In this document: positions 6,434-8,840 of the stretch, piece after piece
Layout of the letters: the number at the start of each line of letters is the position of its first letter
Numbering within the stretch: the stretch's first letter is position 1
From: Bacteroidota bacterium
GTDB taxonomy: Bacteria > Bacteroidota > Bacteroidia > Chitinophagales > Chitinophagaceae
Assembly: GCA_023396345.1 (NCBI GenBank)
Contig: JAEWWO010000112.1
Coordinates: 1-8,840 of the forward strand
Direction of reading: 5' to 3'
Length of the DNA stretch: 8,840 nt
The notes under the pieces: generated by a model
What the model was told of the DNA's origin: nothing
Database searches by the model: none
Seen by the model: the letters and a program-made list of their open reading frames with translations, nothing else
Position numbers and translations under genes: made by a program

Positions 6434-6526
6434 GATTAGGCGATTTTATTAAAAATAAAAATAAAACAAATGCCCGATAATAAAAGTTATTAAAATATAA
6501 AAACTATCAGCTGCTGCGCGGAAAGG

Positions 6527-7405
6527 TTATTTGTGCAATATTTCTTTTACATTCTTTTCAATATTCAACGCAATTTTGTCAATTGGTAAATCATCTGTGT
6601 CTGTGCCAAAAGGGTTTTCAATGGACTCTGCAATCAACTCAAGCGAAGCGAGTACAAAAAATATAAACGGCTCAGCAAGTACTACAAAATATCCTAAAGA
6701 AAAAACAAAGCCGGCGGGAAGAGTGATAACGTAAGAAACAAGAAAGTTCTTGAGAAATGAGGTATAAAAATAGGGTATAGGTGTGTTTTTAATTCTTTCG
6801 CAGGCGCCGCAAACATTTGTAAATCCGTCGAGCTCGTTGTTTAAAATAATCAGTTGTTCTCCGCTGATGATTCCTTTGGTGTGCAGCTCCAGCACATTTT
6901 TATATATCAGTGATGCAACCTGATTGGGTCCGTGTTTTTGAGAGAAATCTAACTCTGGATGAATATCCTGATCCAGCATAAAAGTGGAATAGTCTGAGCG
7001 TAAAAAACCAAATAATGTTTTAGCGTATAAAGGAATCGCTTTTCTGAAAAAGTTTCTGGAAGCCTTGTCTTCTTTGGGAATGAAAGCGTCGAGCTTAATG
7101 GCAAAAGTTCTGCTGATGTTGGTAAGTGTTCCCCATTGTTTGCGCGCTTCCCACCAGCGGTCATACGCAGTATTCGTTCTGAAAACCAATAGTAAAGAAA
7201 GCGCAAATCCGAGAAGATTGTGAATGATGGTTATATTCTTTACCCAGCTCTTATCGGATAGTTTTAAATATTCCAGTTCGTAATATGCAATGCCCCAGGA
7301 TAGCAAAGCCGATAAAATAAGATAAGGCAGAAGTCTTTTGAAAGAATCTGTGTTATAAAAAAATAAGGTGGACCTGAACCACTCTTTGGGATTATAAACG
7401 ATCAT
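6527..7405 (-). CDS. Bestrophin family ion channel
   Basis: This 292-aa inner-membrane protein belongs to the bacterial bestrophins (formerly UPF0187), which form pentameric channels. Studied bacterial examples conduct cations, unlike animal chloride-conducting ones. Hydrophobic segments lie at about 26-42, 58-75 and a long pair at 221-256. Signature motifs are FRTNTAYDRWWEARKQWG (75-92), CERIKNTPIPYFYTSFLK (202-219) and IENPFGTDTDDLP (262-274). The start is ATG at 7405, giving MIVYNPKEWF, the usual N-terminus. The frame is open to a TTG at 7438, but that codon lies inside the ackA terminator stem and is rejected. TTTATTTG, one base off the -7 consensus, ends 10 nt before the ATG and is a possible promoter. 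Ion selectivity cannot be read here. Confidence 0.93.
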   Translation of the reverse strand: MIVYNPKEWFRSTLFFYNTDSFKRLLPYLILSALLSWGIAYYELEYLKLSDKSWVKNITIIHNLLGFALSLLLVFRTNTAYDRWWEARKQWGTLTNISRTFAIKLDAFIPKEDKASRNFFRKAIPLYAKTLFGFLRSDYSTFMLDQDIHPELDFSQKHGPNQVASLIYKNVLELHTKGIISGEQLIILNNELDGFTNVCGACERIKNTPIPYFYTSFLKNFLVSYVITLPAGFVFSLGYFVVLAEPFIFFVLASLELIAESIENPFGTDTDDLPIDKIALNIEKNVKEILHK

Positions 7406-7419
7406 ATTTGTTAAGCAAA

Positions 7420-7478
7420 TAAAATAAAAAAATCTCAATCTGCTGTTGTAAAATTATAAACATACCGATTGAGATTTT
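7420..7478 (-). terminator. Intrinsic terminator of ackA
   Basis: A perfect 12-bp inverted repeat pairs 7429-7440 with 7467-7478 (core ATCTCAATC/GATTGAGAT) around a 26-nt loop. Inside the loop TGTT/AACA can add four more pairs. Read on the minus strand it begins 20 nt after the ackA stop and runs straight into a T-rich tract (TTTTTTTATTTTA), the layout of a rho-independent terminator. The stem is GC-poor and the loop long. It separates pta-ackA from the bestrophin gene. Confidence 0.78.
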
Positions 7479-7498
7479 AATTAAGGTTCTGATGGATA

Positions 7499-8704
7499 CT
7501 AATTCATAAGCTCGTTCACCTCTCTGGCTATTTGCAATTCTTCGTTTGTAGGAACGATTAAGATTTTCACTTTACTGTTTTCTGATTGTATCTCCACAAC
7601 TTCTTTTGCGTGGTTAAGAGCGATATTTTTTTCCTCATCCAGCTCAATGCCCAGATAGCTTAATTCTTTGCAGGCCATAGAGCGCATAAGTTCGTCGTGC
7701 TCTCCCAGTCCTGCGGTAAATATTAATGCATCAACACCATTTAACACGGCGGTGTAAGAACCAATAAATTTCTTTATTCTGTAAGCATACATATCATAAC
7801 AAAGTTGCGCATTGGCATCTCCTTGTTTCAGTTTAGCTGTTACGTCTCTTGCATCGCTGCTACCGGCTATGGCAAGCATTCCGCTTTGTTTATTGAAAAG
7901 AGTTTTAATTTCACCGAAACTCATACCAAGCTCTTCTCCCAGATAAAAAACAACAGAAGCGTCGATGTTTCCGGTACGTGTGCCCATCATTAATCCGTCC
8001 AGAGGTGTAAGCCCCATTGAAGTATCCACACAATGCCCTTCGCTGTTTACTGCCGACATGCTGGAGCCATTACCCAAATGAATGGTTATTGCTTTTAAAT
8101 CACCTTTATTCAAATATGCTTTTGCAGTATTGTACACATATTTGTGACTGGTTCCATGGAAGCCATATACTCTTAGATGATGCTCCTTGTAAAATTTCTC
8201 ATCTATAGCAAAACGATAGGCTTTAGGTGGCATGGTTTGGTGAAATGCTGTGTCAATCACTACAAAGTGCTTAGCTGCTGAAAATATTTTTCTTCCTACT
8301 TTAATACCTGCAAGGTGGCCGGGATTGTGTAAAGGAGAAAGTGGAATAGTGTCTTCAATTTTTTTGACTACCTCGTCGGTTACCAGCTCTGTTTTTATAA
8401 GAGATTCTCCTCCGTGTACAATTCTATGACCTACAGCCAGAATTTCTTCGGGATTATGAATTACGCCAATTTCAGGGTCTGTGAGTAGTTTTGCAACCAT
8501 TTTCATTGCATCTTCGTGGTTGGGCAAATCCTGTGTAATTCTTTTTACTTTTTCTTCGCCACGAATTGTAGCTGTATGTTTGATGTTTCCTCCATCAATA
8601 CCTATTCTTTCTACAAGTCCCACTGCAATAGCTTTTTTAGTATCGGTATTTAACAACTGATATTTAATAGAAGAACTGCCGGAGTTGATAACTAAAATGT
8701 CCAT
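7499..8704 (-). CDS. ackA: Acetate kinase AckA
   Basis: Acetate kinase interconverts acetyl phosphate + ADP and acetate + ATP in the cytoplasm, giving ATP during overflow or fermentative growth. The 401-aa length is standard. The N-terminal family signature VINSGSSSIKYQLL (5-18) and the second signature ITIHLGNGSSMSAV (206-219) are intact. Key residues are Arg94 in GHRIVHGGE, Asp151 in IDTAFHQTMP, His183 and His187 in GFHGTSH, Arg243 in GTRTGNID and the C-terminal Glu in VPTNEEL (384-390). These match the acetyl-phosphate- and nucleotide-binding residues of characterised enzymes. It lies 34 nt after the pta stop, the usual pta-ackA order, and ends at a hairpin terminator. The leader is AT-rich without a Shine-Dalgarno. 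Confidence 0.97.
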   Translation of the reverse strand: MDILVINSGSSSIKYQLLNTDTKKAIAVGLVERIGIDGGNIKHTATIRGEEKVKRITQDLPNHEDAMKMVAKLLTDPEIGVIHNPEEILAVGHRIVHGGESLIKTELVTDEVVKKIEDTIPLSPLHNPGHLAGIKVGRKIFSAAKHFVVIDTAFHQTMPPKAYRFAIDEKFYKEHHLRVYGFHGTSHKYVYNTAKAYLNKGDLKAITIHLGNGSSMSAVNSEGHCVDTSMGLTPLDGLMMGTRTGNIDASVVFYLGEELGMSFGEIKTLFNKQSGMLAIAGSSDARDVTAKLKQGDANAQLCYDMYAYRIKKFIGSYTAVLNGVDALIFTAGLGEHDELMRSMACKELSYLGIELDEEKNIALNHAKEVVEIQSENSKVKILIVPTNEELQIAREVNELMN

Positions 8705-8710
8705 TTATTT

Positions 8711-8741
8711 TTGAATGATTATTTATTAAATTGAATGATTA
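8711..8741. repeat. 11-bp direct repeat in the pta-ackA gap
   Basis: TTGAATGATTA occurs exactly at 8711-8721 and again at 8731-8741, 20 bp apart. The right-hand copy includes the pta stop codon (TAA at the start of TAATCATTCAA on the minus strand). The two copies fill most of the 34-nt gap ahead of ackA. It looks like a decayed 20-bp tandem duplication; a regulatory role is not shown. Confidence 0.6.
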
Positions 8742-8840
8742 ATTGTTTTCTGCTTGAATAGCTGTTATAACTACAGTATTGTAGATATCCGGAATGGTAG
8801 CACCACGGCTAAGGTCGTTTACAGGTTTTTTCAATCCCTG
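8739..8840 (-). CDS. pta: Phosphate acetyltransferase, C-terminal end (5'-truncated by window edge)
   Basis: Only the last 33 residues and the stop are inside the window. They read [20 protein letters not shown] (from the second residue) and then [12 protein letters not shown]. This is the C-terminus of the phosphotransacetylase domain, where [12 protein letters not shown] and an ITAIQA end are conserved. The enzyme converts acetyl-CoA and phosphate to acetyl phosphate, the substrate of AckA encoded next. The gene order and short gap support the call. The Ala in SRGAT stands where Cys is common in the family, a minor variation. Whether the full protein is the short form or the long form with an N-terminal regulatory domain cannot be told. 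Confidence 0.92.
   Translation of the reverse strand, partial: QGLKKPVNDLSRGATIPDIYNTVVITAIQAENN

Noticed and set aside
6478..6492. TAATAA-AAG-TTATTA hairpin between bestrophin and the lipoprotein gene
   Set aside because: The stem is only A/T pairs and short, has no oriented T-tract, and is expected by chance in such AT-rich DNA.
6501..6526. CAGCTG-containing small hairpin after the bestrophin stop as a terminator
   Set aside because: The stem is only three or four pairs, although a T-rich stretch follows; not convincing.
7406..7438. TTG-initiated N-terminal extension of bestrophin (11 extra residues)
   Set aside because: The TTG sits inside the ackA terminator stem, and the ATG at 7405 gives the conserved family N-terminus.

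Overview
The window looks like ordinary chromosome from a member of the Bacteroidota. The DNA is AT-rich. Starts lack Shine-Dalgarno sequences and are preceded by A/T-rich leaders. Several genes carry the Bacteroidota -7 promoter motif TAnnTTTG. There is also a DUF4836-type lipoprotein and a bacterial bestrophin of the kind common in this phylum. I lean towards a Chitinophagales/Sphingobacteriia-like lineage, but the sequence alone does not settle that.

Layout, left to right. (1) The 3' part of recN (+, runs in from the left edge) converges on a minus-strand block. (2) That block, in transcription order, is tsaB (tRNA t6A), an AT-rich regulatory gap with a candidate operator, a cysteine-free ArsR-type repressor, and 29 nt later a tandem-rhodanese protein; the last two are a probable operon. 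(3) ridA (+) is divergent from tsaB and overlaps the next minus-strand gene tail to tail by 11 bp. (4) A tight minus-strand operon follows: trmB, an alkyltransferase-like (ATL) gene overlapping it as TAATG, and an omega-amidase/nitrilase gene 10 nt on. (5) A 531-aa lipoprotein of DUF4836 type and a bestrophin channel lie upstream of trmB on the same strand. (6) ackA follows, closed by a clear intrinsic terminator, and the last 33 codons of pta lie upstream of it at the right edge.

How the genes fit together. pta-ackA interconverts acetyl-CoA, acetyl phosphate and acetate with ATP formation. recN (double-strand-break repair) and the ATL protein (alkyl-guanine recognition) concern DNA damage. 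tsaB and trmB modify tRNA. RidA and the omega-amidase are metabolite-repair enzymes: RidA hydrolyses reactive imines, the amidase hydrolyses deaminated glutamine/glutathione. The bestrophin is an inner-membrane ion channel. The arsR-rhodanese pair may be a small self-regulated sulfur or stress module.

I see no mobile element, CRISPR array, rRNA, tRNA or obvious foreign segment. No gap between genes exceeds about 140 bases. I did not find an undescribed system. The points most worth a second look are the cysteine-free ArsR with a stand-alone tandem rhodanese, TAnnTTTG boxes placed almost against start codons, and the active-site-Ala ATL protein coupled to trmB.
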